Counted from the stretch's first letter, positions 7,670-16,958 are shown. The stretch is 64,000 nucleotides of DNA from Silvimonas soli (GCF_030035605.1 NZ_CP106736.1:3841001-3905000), one strand, 5' to 3'. Notes: a model not told the origin generated them from the letters alone. Program-made: numbers and translations.

Positions 7670-8254
7670 ATGCAGGAAAGCCAGATCCGGTTCATAGAGC
7701 AGCAATTGGCCGAAGCCGCAAAGCGCTTCGAGCTGGTGCTGGTGCCCGGATTGAAGGATAGCGGGACAGAGCATTGGCAAAGCTGCTGGCAACGCCAGTT
7801 TCCGGCATGGCACCGGGTGACCCAGCGTAACTGGAATGTCCCTGATATTGATGGCTGGGGTGATGCCATCAAGCGCACGCTGGCCGCCTGCCAGCGCCCC
7901 GCGATATTGATTGGCCATAGCCTGGGTGCGCTGGCTAGCTGCGCGTTGCTGGCAAGCGAGCCGGTGGCCGTGGCGGGTCTGATGCTGGTGGCGCCGGCGG
8001 AACCTGCCAAATTTGAACTGGATGACCGCGTGCCGGATACACGCTTGCCGGTGCCCAGCGTGGTCGTGGCCAGCCACGACGACCCGTTGATGCGCTTTGA
8101 CCGGGCCGAATACTGGGCCAATGCCTGGGGCAGCCGGTTGATTGATCTGGGCGACGCCCAGCATATCAATGCCGAGGCTGGCTTTGGCCCGTGGCCTTAT
8201 GGCCTGTCGATTCTGGCCGAATTCGTTAGCGCATTGCCCGCCGGTCGAGATTGA
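7670..8254 (+). CDS. RBBP9/YdeN-family alpha/beta serine hydrolase
   Basis: 194 residues, typical length. Catalytic elements visible: nucleophile elbow I-G-H-S-L-G-A-L-A near residue 82, an acid in A-S-H-D-D-P-L near residue 138, and the histidine in the diagnostic end block L-G-D-A-Q-H-I-N-A-E-A-G-F-G-P-W-P. L-V-P-G-L-x-D-S-G-T-E-H-W-Q-S-C-W at the start is the family signature. The natural substrate is unknown. The ATG at 7670 has AAGG 9 bases upstream; an upstream TTG at 7652 is possible but less likely. Confidence 0.88.
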   Translation: MQESQIRFIEQQLAEAAKRFELVLVPGLKDSGTEHWQSCWQRQFPAWHRVTQRNWNVPDIDGWGDAIKRTLAACQRPAILIGHSLGALASCALLASEPVAVAGLMLVAPAEPAKFELDDRVPDTRLPVPSVVVASHDDPLMRFDRAEYWANAWGSRLIDLGDAQHINAEAGFGPWPYGLSILAEFVSALPAGRD

Positions 8255-8331
8255 GTTTGAGGCTGGTTATTCGCAAATACGGCTGGTCGTTTCCCGGATT
8301 GGCCGCATTGCAGGTCGCTGGGGATGCGTGT

Positions 8332-9237
8332 TTAACGGGAGGAATTACGTGCTGGCAGGCCGGCCAAAAAGCAAGTTACAGCCAACAGGTCCGCGCTGCC
8401 TCCCGGACTGAGATTGCGTCGGATCATTTCGTCATCCAGATTCGCCAGTTTTTGCTCGCCATCCTCAGCGAGTGCGCCACCTTCCCGCAACAACGCCTGC
8501 GCTGCCGTCTTTACCCAATTCAAGCCTTCAGGGCCGCCACGCGCAAGCAGGTTGGTGTCGGAGTTAGTGGCCATCAACTGCAACAATGCTTGCAATAAAG
8601 CAGTATCGTTTGGAAACCCATTTTGGCGCAGGGAGAGATAAACCGGTAACGCGTATTGGCGCACAGTGGCATAGCCCGAGGCTGCTTCGCCACGGACCCC
8701 GGTGACACCGTAAAGCTGGAACAGGCGTTCACCGGCCGTTGACGTGGTCGGCCGATTTGCCAATTCCTGTTCCAGTCCGCTACAGATATCGGCAACTTCC
8801 TGGCAAACGCTCTCGGGATTGGGTTGCAGGCAGCGGCCGAGCAAGCGACCCACTGCAGTACACATCAACCCAAGCGAAAAAATGGCCCCTTTATGAGTGT
8901 TAACGCCATGTGTTGCTGCAAACATGGCTTGCTCACAGGCGATGCCTATTGGGCGAATTTGCGGTAATACCCCCGTGGCGTGAGCAAAAGGCTGCAAGTA
9001 ACCCATTTCTACAAACCGGCCAAACCAGGGGCTGATTGTCCGGGCGCTGAGCACAAACAAGGGCAAATCCATGTCCTCATGCGCGCCATCGTTGCGCTGG
9101 TCTACCAGTCCTGGCTTGGGTGTCAACAGCACTTCGCTTAACAATGCATCGTGCGCCAGGCGGGCAATCAGTTCGCCTGCGGTTTGACTACTTGCTGTCT
9201 CGATGGCATGCAGTGGCATGGCTTCGTTCAAATGCAT
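8332..9237 (-). CDS. citG: Triphosphoribosyl-dephospho-CoA synthase CitG
   Basis: Makes 2'-(5''-triphosphoribosyl)-3'-dephospho-CoA from ATP and dephospho-CoA, the precursor of the citrate lyase prosthetic group. 301 residues, normal for CitG. Seen: L-L-x-E-V-L-L-T-P-K-P-G-L-V-D near residue 35, N-T-H-K-G-A-I-F-S-L-G (about 110) and D-T-N-L-L-A-R-G-G (about 225), all family blocks. Start: the ATG at 9237 has GAGG on its 5' side; an upstream TTG (9252) is the alternative. The beginning overlaps the end of citX by about 50 bp. Last gene of the cit operon. Confidence 0.93.
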   Translation of the reverse strand: MHLNEAMPLHAIETASSQTAGELIARLAHDALLSEVLLTPKPGLVDQRNDGAHEDMDLPLFVLSARTISPWFGRFVEMGYLQPFAHATGVLPQIRPIGIACEQAMFAATHGVNTHKGAIFSLGLMCTAVGRLLGRCLQPNPESVCQEVADICSGLEQELANRPTTSTAGERLFQLYGVTGVRGEAASGYATVRQYALPVYLSLRQNGFPNDTALLQALLQLMATNSDTNLLARGGPEGLNWVKTAAQALLREGGALAEDGEQKLANLDDEMIRRNLSPGGSADLLAVTCFLAGLPARNSSR

Positions 9238-9742
9238 GGACTTGTTCCTCAATGGCTGTCAGCAGCTCTGATAAAGGGTGTGTACGGGCCCGGGCACAGG
9301 CGTGAGCTGGCTCACCGCAAACCAGGCAGCGCCGCACAGGCAGTTGTAATGCCCGCCGGGATAACGGGCCGGCGGGGCCGATGACATCCATATCCCAGAG
9401 CCGGCCCAGCGGATGCCGGCTTTCCAGATCAATCAATAGCCGTTTGAGCGGTTCTGCTTCGGTCTGAACAACGAAAAAAGCCTCTGGGCCGGTCACCGGC
9501 CAGATCGTCTCGCGCACCAGAACTGCCCATTGCGTTTGTTGCAAGCACTCATCGAGCGTGGCGAGCGCTTGCTGCATCACGTAGCGCTGCAGTGGCCCGT
9601 TCTTGTTGGCGCCTGGGCTGACTAGCGTGAGCGAGATAAGCGGCCAGCCAAAGCGGGCGCGCAACGCCGCTTGCCGTTGCACACGTGCATCGCGCGCCGC
9701 CAGCACCTGCGCCAGATCTACGGCGTTGCTGCTGGTAGTCAT
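9188..9742 (-). CDS. citX: Apo-citrate lyase phosphoribosyl-dephospho-CoA transferase CitX
   Basis: Transfers the prosthetic group made by CitG onto the serine of CitD. 184 residues, usual size. Diagnostic: the R-L-W-D-M-D-V-I block and the C-terminal R-R-C-L-V-C-G-E-P-A-H-A-C-A-R cluster (about 138-152). Its ATG shares four bases (ATGA) with the citF stop codon, showing translational coupling. Confidence 0.93.
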   Translation of the reverse strand: MTTSSNAVDLAQVLAARDARVQRQAALRARFGWPLISLTLVSPGANKNGPLQRYVMQQALATLDECLQQTQWAVLVRETIWPVTGPEAFFVVQTEAEPLKRLLIDLESRHPLGRLWDMDVIGPAGPLSRRALQLPVRRCLVCGEPAHACARARTHPLSELLTAIEEQVHAFERSHATACHRDSK

Positions 9743-11265
9743 TCTTTAACCTGGCGCACCACGTCGATAACGCTGCCATCGCGGTACCGGATCACGCCCA
9801 CAATACGATCCGTAAACTCGGTGGCTTGCGGTTTGCCGGTGAGGGCGATGGTTTTGGCGTAAAGCTCGGTAATGGAAAACACTGGCAAGCCTGCTGCGCG
9901 CAAGCGCTCGGCGACCTCTGGTCGCGCCGGATTGACCGCAATGCCATGATCGGTGACCAGCACATCAATGGATTCGCCCGGCGTAACCACGGTCGTTACA
10001 TGCTGCACCACGGTAGGAATGCGGCTACGTACCAGCGGGGCGACCACAATGGTCAAATTGGCCGCAGTGGCCACGTCACAATGCCCGCCCGAAGCCCCGC
10101 GCATGACGCCATCCGAGCCGGTAATCACGTTCACGTTGAAATCCACGTCGATTTCCAGTGCACTCAGAATCACCACATCGACCAGATCGCAATAAGTGCC
10201 CTTGGACGACGGGTTGGCGTATTCGTTGGTTGAGACTTCAAGGTGGCGCGGTGATTCGGCCAGCGACTGCGCGGCCACGGTGTCGAATGACTGCGTGTCG
10301 ATCAGCGTTTCGATCAGCCCCTTTTTGTGCAGCTCGACGATGCCGCCGGTAATGCCACCCAGCGCATAACTGGCCGTGATGCCCTGCCGGGTCATGCGAT
10401 CTTCAAGGAAGCGGGTGGCGGCGGTGGACGATGCGCCGGAGCCGGTTTGCAGCGAGAAGCCCTGACGAAAATATCCTGAATGTTCGATCACGTCGGCGGC
10501 CAGCCGGGCAATTAGCAATTCGCGCGGGTTGTTGGTCATGCGTGCCGCGCCCACGCTGATGCGGGACGGGTCGCCCACTTCTTCAACCTGCACAATGTAG
10601 TCCACGCGGTCCTGCGAAATACTCACCGGCACGTTGGGGAACGGTACGATTTCGTCGGTCAACAACACCACCTGGCGCGCGAATTGGGCGTCCACTTTGG
10701 CGTAGCCGAGTGAACCGCAACGGGATTTGCCGTGCGAACCGTTGGCGTTGCCCAGTACGTCACTACACGGCACGCCCAGGAAGGCCACGTCGATTTTGAT
10801 CTCGCCACTTTGCAGGAGATGGACCCGGCCGCCATGCGAATGAATCTGCACCGGGTTTTGCATCAATCCGTGCGAAATGGCATCTGCCAGTTTGCCGCGC
10901 ATGCCGGAGGTGTAGATCTGCGTGATGACGCCGTTGCGGATATGTTCAATCAAGGGGGCGTTCACCGACAGCAGCGAGCTGGTTGCCAGCGTCAGATTGC
11001 GCAAGCCCATGCGGGCCAGTGTGTCGACCACCAGATTGATGACCTTGTCCCCCTCGCGAAATGCGTGGTGAAAGGAGATGGTCATGCCATCTTTCAGGCC
11101 GGAGCGGGTAATGGCGTCTTCCAGCGAAGCACACAGTTTGCGTTCGCGCTTTTGCTGCGGATCGGCCAGATACGGTGTGGTGGCATTGGCGCCCGCAAAT
11201 GGGCGCAACGGGCGCAATAAACCTGCTTGAGCCGACCATTGTTCAAGTTGTTCACTCGGTTTCAT
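9739..11265 (-). CDS. citF: Citrate lyase alpha subunit (citrate:acetyl-ACP transferase)
   Basis: 508 residues, standard length. CitF exchanges acetyl for citryl on the ACP subunit: acetyl-S-ACP + citrate gives citryl-S-ACP + acetate. It has the family I CoA-transferase-like fold; visible blocks are D-G-M-T-I-S-F-H-H-A-F-R near residue 60, G-S-H-G-K-S-R-C-G-S-L-G-Y-A near 180 and L-Q-T-G-S-G-A-S-S-T-A-A near 275. The gene is 17 bp after citE and overlaps citX by ATGA. Confidence 0.96.
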   Translation of the reverse strand: MKPSEQLEQWSAQAGLLRPLRPFAGANATTPYLADPQQKRERKLCASLEDAITRSGLKDGMTISFHHAFREGDKVINLVVDTLARMGLRNLTLATSSLLSVNAPLIEHIRNGVITQIYTSGMRGKLADAISHGLMQNPVQIHSHGGRVHLLQSGEIKIDVAFLGVPCSDVLGNANGSHGKSRCGSLGYAKVDAQFARQVVLLTDEIVPFPNVPVSISQDRVDYIVQVEEVGDPSRISVGAARMTNNPRELLIARLAADVIEHSGYFRQGFSLQTGSGASSTAATRFLEDRMTRQGITASYALGGITGGIVELHKKGLIETLIDTQSFDTVAAQSLAESPRHLEVSTNEYANPSSKGTYCDLVDVVILSALEIDVDFNVNVITGSDGVMRGASGGHCDVATAANLTIVVAPLVRSRIPTVVQHVTTVVTPGESIDVLVTDHGIAVNPARPEVAERLRAAGLPVFSITELYAKTIALTGKPQATEFTDRIVGVIRYRDGSVIDVVRQVKE

Positions 11266-11282
11266 GTTCTGTTTGCCTTGCG

Positions 11283-12155
11283 TTATTTGCGGGTGCCGGA
11301 GGCGGCGACCATTTGCAGCGTGCGACGGGCATGGTTGACGATCGGGGCGTCAATCATCTTGCCGTTCAGTGCAATCACGCCCAGCCCGTTGGCTTCTGCC
11401 GCCTCTGCCGCAGCAATCACGCGCCGGGCGTAGCTGGCGTCTTCTTCGGTGGGGGCGTAGGCGTTGTGCAGCAATTCAATCTGCCGCGGATTAATCAATG
11501 ATTTGCCGTTGAAACCCAAACGGCGGATCAGGTCTACTTCCTTGAGAAAGCCTGCTTCGTCATTGATGTCGGAATACACCACGTCGAATGCGTCAATCCC
11601 GGCGGCGCGCGCGGCATGCAGCACGGCGCAACGGGCGTAGAACAGCTCGGTGCCGTCACCCCGTTCGGTCTGCATGTCGATCACATAGTCAAACCCGGCC
11701 AGGGCGATGCCGATCAGGCGAGGGGAGGACGTGGCAATGCTCAGTGCGTTGACCACGCCGCTGGCCGATTCGATCGCGGCCATGAGCTGCGTGCTGCCAA
11801 TCTCGCGTCCACACTCGGCCTCGATGCGTGCCACCTGGGTTTCCAGTTCCCGGACATCGTTCGCGCTATCGGTCTTGGGTAGACGGACCACATCGACCCC
11901 GCCGCGCACCGCCGCTTCCAGATCCTTGAGGCCGAAAGGGGTGTTCAGCGGGTTGATGCGCACCACAGTTTCAATGTCCTCGTACATCGGGTTTTGCAGG
12001 GCATGAAACACCAGCAGCCGCGCGGCGTCTTTTTCGCGCAGGGAAACGGCGTCTTCCAGATCAAACATGATGGAATCCGGCCGGTAGATGTACGCGGTGG
12101 AAAGCATGGCGGCATTGGCGCCCGGTAAAAACAGCATGCTGCGACGCAATTTCAT
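11283..12155 (-). CDS. citE: Citrate lyase beta subunit (citryl-ACP lyase)
   Basis: 290 residues from the ATG at 12155. CitE cleaves citryl-S-ACP to oxaloacetate and acetyl-S-ACP. HpcH/HpaI aldolase fold: R-R-S-M-L-F-L-P-G-A-N at the start, then M-F-D-L-E-D-A-V-S (about 30-38, Mg-binding region), V-R-I-N-P-L-N-T near 65 and N-G-K-S-L-I-N-P-R-Q-I near 225. The start codon overlaps the citD stop (ATGA), and this decides the start over the ATG 15 bp upstream. Confidence 0.95.
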   Translation of the reverse strand: MKLRRSMLFLPGANAAMLSTAYIYRPDSIMFDLEDAVSLREKDAARLLVFHALQNPMYEDIETVVRINPLNTPFGLKDLEAAVRGGVDVVRLPKTDSANDVRELETQVARIEAECGREIGSTQLMAAIESASGVVNALSIATSSPRLIGIALAGFDYVIDMQTERGDGTELFYARCAVLHAARAAGIDAFDVVYSDINDEAGFLKEVDLIRRLGFNGKSLINPRQIELLHNAYAPTEEDASYARRVIAAAEAAEANGLGVIALNGKMIDAPIVNHARRTLQMVAASGTRK

Positions 12156-12448
12156 GACAGTTGCTCCCAATTCAGATTTTCACAGTCGCAGGCTCGTAGC
12201 ACGGCCGCCTGCAGCCGGGCGCGGATGACGCAATCCAGCGCGCCTTTGTCCTCAATAATGAAACTGCCGGTTGTTACGCCCAGTTGCGCCAGGGTCTGAT
12301 CGATCACCTGGCGGATTTGCGCGCCAAACTGCTTGATGACTTCGCTGTGCAGAACGATTTCCAGATCATCGTTGGCAGCTGGGGCAACCTTTACCAGCAG
12401 GTCGCTGGATTCCAGCGTTCCGGCAATGGCTTGCTTGATGATTTTCAT
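12152..12448 (-). CDS. citD: Citrate lyase acyl carrier protein (gamma subunit)
   Basis: 98 residues, as usual for CitD. The G-T-L-E-S-S-D motif contains the prosthetic-group serine, Ser14 by comparison with the Klebsiella protein. It carries acetyl/citryl groups between CitF and CitE. Placed 84 bp after citC, and its stop overlaps the start of citE. Confidence 0.95.
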   Translation of the reverse strand: MKIIKQAIAGTLESSDLLVKVAPAANDDLEIVLHSEVIKQFGAQIRQVIDQTLAQLGVTTGSFIIEDKGALDCVIRARLQAAVLRACDCENLNWEQLS

Positions 12449-12532
12449 GATGCGTTTCCATATCCTGAATAAATGGCAAATGGTGATAAAACGGGAGCGG
12501 TGTCAGGGGCACCATCACCCGTTTGTTATCCG

Positions 12533-13582
12533 TTAGCTGTAATGGTCCAGTTGGCACAATTGACCGGTGTATTCCTGCTGCAGGAAATGCAGCGTTGCGT
12601 CCGGGACCAGCGTTCTGATGCGCTCAAAATTGCCGGCTTCCAGCAACTGGCGTACTGCAGAAGCAGAAATCGGCGAGCCTGCCTTGAGTACGCGGGGGAC
12701 TTCGACTACCTCCACCGGGGCGCTAGCCGTAGGGGCATGCTGCAGCCAGTACTTCATGTCTTCGTTGTATTTGCGGGTGACCTGGCAGAAGGGCTCGGTG
12801 CCGACAAAGCGGTGGGTGATGTTCAGTGCGGGGGCGATATAGTCCCGGAACAACAGCAGATCGATGGCGGTATGGCAGCGATCGATAATGCCTTGGTCCT
12901 TGAGGAAATAGCCGGGAAAGGTTGCACGGGAGATCATGTAATCCGAGCCATGATGCACGGTGAGATTGCTGATGCCGCGCAACCCTTCTGCCACCAGGTT
13001 GAAGCGGTCGGCATAACGAAACAGCGAGGCGTCTTCGCGTACGACAAACACATGTAACCAGTCGCAGGCTTGTGCGGCTTGCTGAGCCAGCGCCTTGTGC
13101 CCTAGCGTGAACGGGTTGGCATTCATCACAATGCAGCCAGTTTTGGCTCCCGGCTGGCGTTGTTGCTGCAAGCCCTGGCAATAACGCTGAATGGCGACCG
13201 GGCTGTTTTCCATTAGCACGATGGTGTCGGGTACTTCAACTAGCGGATAAAACCCGCAGGCGCTAAAAAACGGAACGTTGCAGGGGCGGGCGTAGAGGAA
13301 TAGATGAAACTGGTTGCGCTCGGCCGCCAGCTGCACGATTTCGCTAACCAGTTGCAGGCTGAGTGATTCGCCACGCCAGTCCGGGCTGATGGCCACGCAT
13401 TTGATGACATTGGTGGATAGCCCGGCACAGGCAACCAGCCGCTGCGCCTGGCGGGCAACGACAAAGATGTCGATATCGCTATCTATTTCCAGCTGGCAAC
13501 TGGCCAGAAAACTCCGGATCTCGGCGGCTTCTAAGCTATTGCCAGCAGGAAATACTGTATAAAAATCAAATTCGCCAGACAT
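12533..13582 (-). CDS. citC: [Citrate (pro-3S)-lyase] ligase CitC
   Basis: 349 residues. CitC uses acetate and ATP to acetylate the CitD prosthetic group and so activates citrate lyase. An N-terminal GNAT-like domain (about 1-120, with C-V-A-I-S-P-D-W-R-G-E-S) is followed by a cytidylyltransferase-like domain that begins C-I-V-M-N-A-N-P-F-T-L-G-H (about 148-160), where the N-P-F-T-x-G-H nucleotide motif is intact, and ends with the I-S-A-S-A-V-R-Q-L-L block. First gene of citCDEFXG; a strong hairpin lies between it and the upstream carrier gene. Confidence 0.95.
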   Translation of the reverse strand: MSGEFDFYTVFPAGNSLEAAEIRSFLASCQLEIDSDIDIFVVARQAQRLVACAGLSTNVIKCVAISPDWRGESLSLQLVSEIVQLAAERNQFHLFLYARPCNVPFFSACGFYPLVEVPDTIVLMENSPVAIQRYCQGLQQQRQPGAKTGCIVMNANPFTLGHKALAQQAAQACDWLHVFVVREDASLFRYADRFNLVAEGLRGISNLTVHHGSDYMISRATFPGYFLKDQGIIDRCHTAIDLLLFRDYIAPALNITHRFVGTEPFCQVTRKYNEDMKYWLQHAPTASAPVEVVEVPRVLKAGSPISASAVRQLLEAGNFERIRTLVPDATLHFLQQEYTGQLCQLDHYS

Positions 13583-13606
13583 GGCTTGTTACCATAGAAG
13601 CGATTG

Positions 13607-13646
13607 AATCAGGGCAACAACCGGTTGGTTGTTATTTGCCCTGATT
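13607..13646. promoter_or_regulatory. Long hairpin between the AEC carrier gene and citC
   Basis: AATCAGGGC pairs with GCCCTGATT, then, inside, AACAACC pairs with GGTTGTT around a GGTT loop; a 4-base bulge separates the two stems. On the minus (coding) side no T run follows, so it may be an mRNA processing or attenuation structure rather than a simple terminator. Confidence 0.55.
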
Positions 13647-13748
13647 TTCACCGCATATATTTTATGGACATTGTTTTATCGCATCGTTGCTTGGGTAATT
13701 TTGCGATTTTTGCGATAGCAATTAATTGCCTGACAGATGGAGCTTTTT

Positions 13749-14735
13749 TTAAATGACGCCGGGTATATAGCTACGCATCAGAATCAGTAAAATCGGCAAT
13801 GTAATAATTGACAATGCGGTTGATGCCATATACAGACTGGACGCTTCTTCTTCCTGCACGCTCCATTGATACGCCAGAATGGTCGCCGTCGTAGCGGTAG
13901 GCATGGCAAGTAAAAAGATCATCTCTTCAGCATGCTGGCCGGTCAGGCCAAACATCATGACCAGCGCCCAGACAATGGCCGGGTTAAGCAGGCACTTGAG
14001 CGCAAGGTTGACCGACAAACCTTTGTTGAATGCCAGCTTGGTGCCGTGAATAGCTACACCAACGGCAAACAGGGAAACAAAATTGCAGGACTTGGCGGTG
14101 ATTTCCAGGCTGGAAATGACAAACTTGGGCAGGTAAGCGCTGATGCCCGTGGTGCTGCAGACCAGGCCAAGGATCACAGCCATCACCATGGGCTTCTTCA
14201 ATGACTTGATCACGGCGTGGGTGAAAATTTGCCAGCCACTCACGCTTTTATCGGTCTCGCCCGCCAATGCACTGCCCAGTTCCAGCAGGAACAAAGTGGC
14301 AGGGATCACGGTAACCGCAACGATGACGTTGCCAACGGCTACAGAAATGGCTGAACTGGCACCAATCAACAAGGCCAGGAACGGAATGCCCATGCCGCCC
14401 ATATTCGGGAAGCTGCTGAGCATGGCCTGCATGGCGCTTTGACGGATATCCTTACGCAGCACTACTTTGTTGATCAGGTACGCCACTACCCACATCGAGC
14501 ACATGGCCAGGCAAAAAGCCAGCATCCAGGTCAGGTCGAAAACCTCGGAGGGTTTGGCTTTGTAGGTGTTTTCGAACAAGAGTGCCGGAAACACGAAATC
14601 CGATACCAGGGTTGAACAAACTTTCTTGGCTGATTTGTCAACGATGCCTTTTTGTACCGCCAGCCAGCCCAGATAAATGAGCAGGAAAACGGGCGCCATC
14701 GAATTGAAAATCTGTAGTGCGATCTTGTAGTTCAT
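13749..14735 (-). CDS. AEC-family carrier, probable citrate or other organic acid permease
   Basis: 328 residues with about 10 hydrophobic segments in two halves, the auxin-efflux-carrier fold that includes malate (MleP) and malonate (MdcF) permeases. The N-terminal Y-L-G-W-L-A-V-Q-K-G-I and mid-protein F-P-N-M-G-G-M-G-I-P-F-L-A (about 125-137) are typical. The ATG at 14735 has GGAGGAGT just upstream; the longer frame to 14822 lacks such a site. It is the first gene before citC on the same strand, where other bacteria place CitS, CitT or CitP, so uptake of citrate or exchange for a product is inferred. The exact substrate cannot be read from sequence. Confidence 0.88.
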   Translation of the reverse strand: MNYKIALQIFNSMAPVFLLIYLGWLAVQKGIVDKSAKKVCSTLVSDFVFPALLFENTYKAKPSEVFDLTWMLAFCLAMCSMWVVAYLINKVVLRKDIRQSAMQAMLSSFPNMGGMGIPFLALLIGASSAISVAVGNVIVAVTVIPATLFLLELGSALAGETDKSVSGWQIFTHAVIKSLKKPMVMAVILGLVCSTTGISAYLPKFVISSLEITAKSCNFVSLFAVGVAIHGTKLAFNKGLSVNLALKCLLNPAIVWALVMMFGLTGQHAEEMIFLLAMPTATTATILAYQWSVQEEEASSLYMASTALSIITLPILLILMRSYIPGVI

Positions 14736-14850
14736 TATGGACTCCTCCACGCATGGACAATGTATGGGATATGGGTTTTGCAAGTCTTTGCGTGACTTGA
14801 ATATCAGGATTTTGCCGGGCAATGTGCCTGATATTTATCAAATTTCCACA

Positions 14851-14869
14851 GTGGTTTTTATGAATTTAA
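14851..14869 (+). promoter_or_regulatory. Putative CitB-type operator, copy 1
   Basis: GTGGTTTTTATGAATTTAA. Shares 16 leading bases with copy 2, exactly 60 bp downstream. CitB/DpiA regulators are known to bind AT-rich sites; assignment to the CitB here is inference from position and recurrence. Confidence 0.5.
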
Positions 14870-14910
14870 TTGCGTCATTAAACTTTATTTGATTTGTGTT
14901 GGACTTATTC

Positions 14911-14929
14911 GTGGTTTTTATGAATTAAA
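14911..14929 (+). promoter_or_regulatory. Putative CitB-type operator, copy 2
   Basis: GTGGTTTTTATGAATTAAA, in the same orientation as copy 1, 275 bp before the malic enzyme start. Confidence 0.5.
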
Positions 14930-15203
14930 AGATTTTAAAGATTGAATGGCTTTGAATTTTTGCCAACAAGGAAAAGAATGCAGCCCCAAAACCGGCAATA
15001 AATACAAAGCCAATCCAGCATGTCCGGCATGGATATTGGCAGGGCCGCAGATATGGTCAGGAGAACCAGCGAAGCATGGGCGGCATGTACATCAGGCTGC
15101 AGCCCCACGATGTGTCAGCACCAGTGGTGATCCGCAACATTGGCGGAGACCGGCGGCAGCAAGACCCACCCATCTCATCTCGAATTGTCAGCTGGAGAGC
15201 TAT

Positions 15204-16958
15204 ATGGCCCAGAACAAAACCCAATCCGGCAAACCTGCATTAGTCCGGGCATGCGCCCCCCATGGCGGGACCGGTGTAAACGTGTTGACTGACCCGTTAC
15301 TGAATAAGGGCACGGCCTTCACCCTGGAAGAGCGTGACACCTTCCAGTTGCATGGCTTGCTGCCGCCTTCGGTACAAACACTGGAGGAACAGGTCATGCG
15401 GCGGCATGACGCGCTACGCGCCTTGTCCACTGACCTGGACCGTTATGTCATGCTGCGCGAACTGCAAGACAGTAATGAAACGTTGTTTTATGCCTTGCTG
15501 ACCCAGCATATTGAAGAACTGCTGCCGCTGATTTATACGCCCACGGTGGGCGCCGGTTGCCGCCAGTTCAGCCACTTGTATCGCCGCCCGCGTGGGCTGT
15601 TTCTGAGCTATCCGCACAAGCATCTGATCCGGGGCATTCTGGCTCATCCACGCTTTGACAAAGTTGAAGTCATTGTCGTGACCGATGGCGAACGCATTCT
15701 GGGGCTGGGTGACCAGGGCGCGGGCGGCATGGGGATTCCCATTGGCAAACTGGCGCTCTACTCGGGCTGCGGCGGGCTGCATCCGGCCACAACGCTGCCG
15801 ATTACGCTCGACGTGGGCACCGACAATAAAGATTGCCTGAGCGACCCGCTGTATGTGGGCTGGCGGCATCAGCGCATACGGGGGCAGGAGTATGACGACT
15901 TCATCGAAGCATTTGTCGAGGCAGTGACAGAACGCTGGCCGCATGTCCTGCTGCAGTGGGAAGACTTTGCCAAGCACAATGCCAGCCGTTTGCTGGAACG
16001 CTATCGCGACCGGCTGTGTACCTTCAATGACGATGTACAAGGCACCGCCGCTGTCGCGACAGGGACGTTGCTATCGGCCATCAACGTCACCGGTACGCCG
16101 TTGACCCAGCAGCGTGTCGCCGTACTGGGGGCGGGTTCGGCCGGGTGTGGCATCTCCGCGCTGATCCATCGGGCGATGGTCGAAGCAGGACTATCCGCTG
16201 AAGAAGCGTCCAGCCGGTTCTATCTGGTCGACCGCCATGGCTTGATGGTCGAGGGCAAGGTCGATACGACTACGCTGGAACCGTTCCAGCGTCGTTTCGT
16301 GCAACCTGGCGCTGCCATTGCAGGCTGGCAGCTGAACAGTGACGGCACCGCCGGGCTGATGGAAGTGATGAAAAATGCCAGGCCGACGGTATTGATCGGT
16401 GTGTCAGGGCAGGCGGGGGCGTTTTCCGAGGCCATCGTGCGGGAAATGGCCCAACATTGCGCCAGACCGGTGATTTTTCCGCTGTCCAATCCCACCAGTA
16501 GTTGCGAAGCCACTCCGGCTGACCTGCTGCGCTGGACCGACGGCCGCGCCATTCTCGGCACGGGCAGCCCGTTCCCTGCTGTGGAACGCAACGGCCAGAT
16601 GTTCAAGATTGACCAGACCAATAACTCGTATATTTTCCCTGGTCTTGGTCTCGCGGCGATTGCGCTCAAGATACCGAGTTTGCCCGATAGCCTGTTTATG
16701 GCTGCCGCCAAAGCGCTGGCCTCAATTTCGCCCGCACGCAGCAACCCCTCCGCCAACCTGTTGCCGCCAGTCAGTATGCTGCGCCACGTCTCTTATACAA
16801 TAGCGTTGGCGGTGGGTTTGCAGGCGTACCACGAGGGTTTGTTGCAAGACCGGGTGGCTATTGATGAAATCGAGCCATTGATCCGGGCCAAAATCTGGGC
16901 CCCGCGTTATCCGGCGTTAATCCCGGCCGGAACCTTGCCGGAACGCAGCGCAGCTTGA
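15204..16958 (+). CDS. NAD-type malic enzyme, possibly acting as oxaloacetate decarboxylase
   Basis: 584 residues, MaeA/SfcA-like. Seen: L-I-Y-T-P-T-V-G near residue 110 (catalytic Tyr), V-T-D-G-E-R-I-L-G-L-G-D-Q-G (about 160), the metal-binding W-E-D-F and F-N-D-D-V-Q-G-T-A (about 275), the nucleotide fold G-A-G-S-A-G-C-G-I, and N-N-S-Y-I-F-P-G-L-G near the end. Malic enzymes oxidatively decarboxylate malate to pyruvate and many also decarboxylate oxaloacetate. Beside citrate lyase, and with no OadABG in the window, the second activity would dispose of oxaloacetate, as the malic-enzyme-like CitM does in lactic acid bacteria (known there, inferred here). Start: ATG 15204 with GGAGAG upstream, rather than the far upstream ATG at 14946. 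Confidence 0.9.
   Translation: MAQNKTQSGKPALVRACAPHGGTGVNVLTDPLLNKGTAFTLEERDTFQLHGLLPPSVQTLEEQVMRRHDALRALSTDLDRYVMLRELQDSNETLFYALLTQHIEELLPLIYTPTVGAGCRQFSHLYRRPRGLFLSYPHKHLIRGILAHPRFDKVEVIVVTDGERILGLGDQGAGGMGIPIGKLALYSGCGGLHPATTLPITLDVGTDNKDCLSDPLYVGWRHQRIRGQEYDDFIEAFVEAVTERWPHVLLQWEDFAKHNASRLLERYRDRLCTFNDDVQGTAAVATGTLLSAINVTGTPLTQQRVAVLGAGSAGCGISALIHRAMVEAGLSAEEASSRFYLVDRHGLMVEGKVDTTTLEPFQRRFVQPGAAIAGWQLNSDGTAGLMEVMKNARPTVLIGVSGQAGAFSEAIVREMAQHCARPVIFPLSNPTSSCEATPADLLRWTDGRAILGTGSPFPAVERNGQMFKIDQTNNSYIFPGLGLAAIALKIPSLPDSLFMAAAKALASISPARSNPSANLLPPVSMLRHVSYTIALAVGLQAYHEGLLQDRVAIDEIEPLIRAKIWAPRYPALIPAGTLPERSAA

Larger units (their letters stand above)
14736..15203. other. Divergent control region, AEC carrier / malic enzyme
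   Basis: About 470 bp between divergent start codons. The left part is very AT-rich and holds two copies of a GTGGTTTTTATGAATT motif 60 bp apart. The right part is GC-richer and stays open in the malic enzyme frame from 14946, but I found no family similarity in it. The promoters of both arms of the citrate regulon are expected here. Confidence 0.6.

Noticed and set aside
14946..15203. Upstream extension of the malic enzyme frame by 86 codons
   Set aside because: No similarity to malic enzymes, composition unlike a signal or domain, and a good ribosome-binding site exists at 15204.
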